A stretch of DNA of 18,299 bases, from positions 4,140 to 22,438 of the forward strand of contig MPNW01001235.1 of assembly GCA_011800805.1 (NCBI GenBank). The letters are read 5' to 3'. This DNA comes from Hirudo medicinalis (lineage: Eukaryota > Annelida > Clitellata > Hirudinida > Hirudinidae). Position numbers and translations under genes: made by a program. Shown piece by piece: positions 18,205-18,299 of the stretch. Each line of letters begins with the position of its first letter. Within the stretch, counting starts at the first letter, position 1. The notes under the pieces were generated by a model. That model saw only the letters and a list, made by a program, of their open reading frames with translations. It made no database searches and was not told the DNA's origin.

Positions 18205-18299
<95 letters not shown>
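18205..18299. repeat. Perfect ATC microsatellite running off the end
   Basis: About 31 uninterrupted ATC units to the last base; the true length is unknown because the window ends inside it. Confidence 0.98.

Overview
This window is eukaryotic nuclear DNA, most likely from an invertebrate animal. Two intron-containing genes with GT-AG introns can be reconstructed. Everything around them is AT-rich non-coding DNA filled with GAT/ATC, AAT/TTA and AAC microsatellites, minisatellites, tRNA-derived SINE copies and a small hAT-like transposon. There are no operons, ribosome binding sites, CRISPR arrays or rRNA genes. The exact clade cannot be fixed from the sequence. The abundant triplet repeats and tRNA-type SINEs fit marine protostomes (molluscs, annelids and similar), but this is inference.

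Layout. 1-7080: no gene recognised; long microsatellites (2431-2835, 3280-3355, 4548-4826, 4951-5105), a minisatellite (5277-5403), one SINE copy (3806-3992) and some promoter-like motif clusters. 7366-10616, minus strand: a six-exon gene for a 219-residue four-pass membrane protein with a LAPTM/DUF4728-like layout. Its introns hold triplet repeats, a second SINE copy (9050-9228) and an assembly anomaly (a single N at 9893 between two near-identical copies of one block). 10617-11097: a 481-bp spacer between two divergent start codons, probably a shared promoter region. 11098-13805, plus strand: a seven-exon gene for a complete HSPA13 (STCH) orthologue of 438 residues, an Hsp70-family ATPase-domain-only protein of the ER/microsome. 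13806-16500: no recognisable gene. 16571-17080: a tandem pair of tRNA-like units. 17317-17491: a 175-bp hAT-like MITE with an imperfect 8-bp target duplication. 17762-17971: a 29-bp minisatellite with seven full copies. 18205-18299: an ATC tract running off the end.

Both gene models are supported by exact reading-phase agreement across every junction: HSPA13 exons sum to 1317 nt (439 codons with stop) and the minus-strand exons to 660 nt (220 codons with stop). Both products enter the secretory/endomembrane system, and their starts face each other, so co-regulation from one promoter region is possible but unproven. I found no convincing new molecular system. The most useful items are the two gene models, the divergent promoter with an ERSE-like motif, the small transposable elements and the duplicated block around the N.
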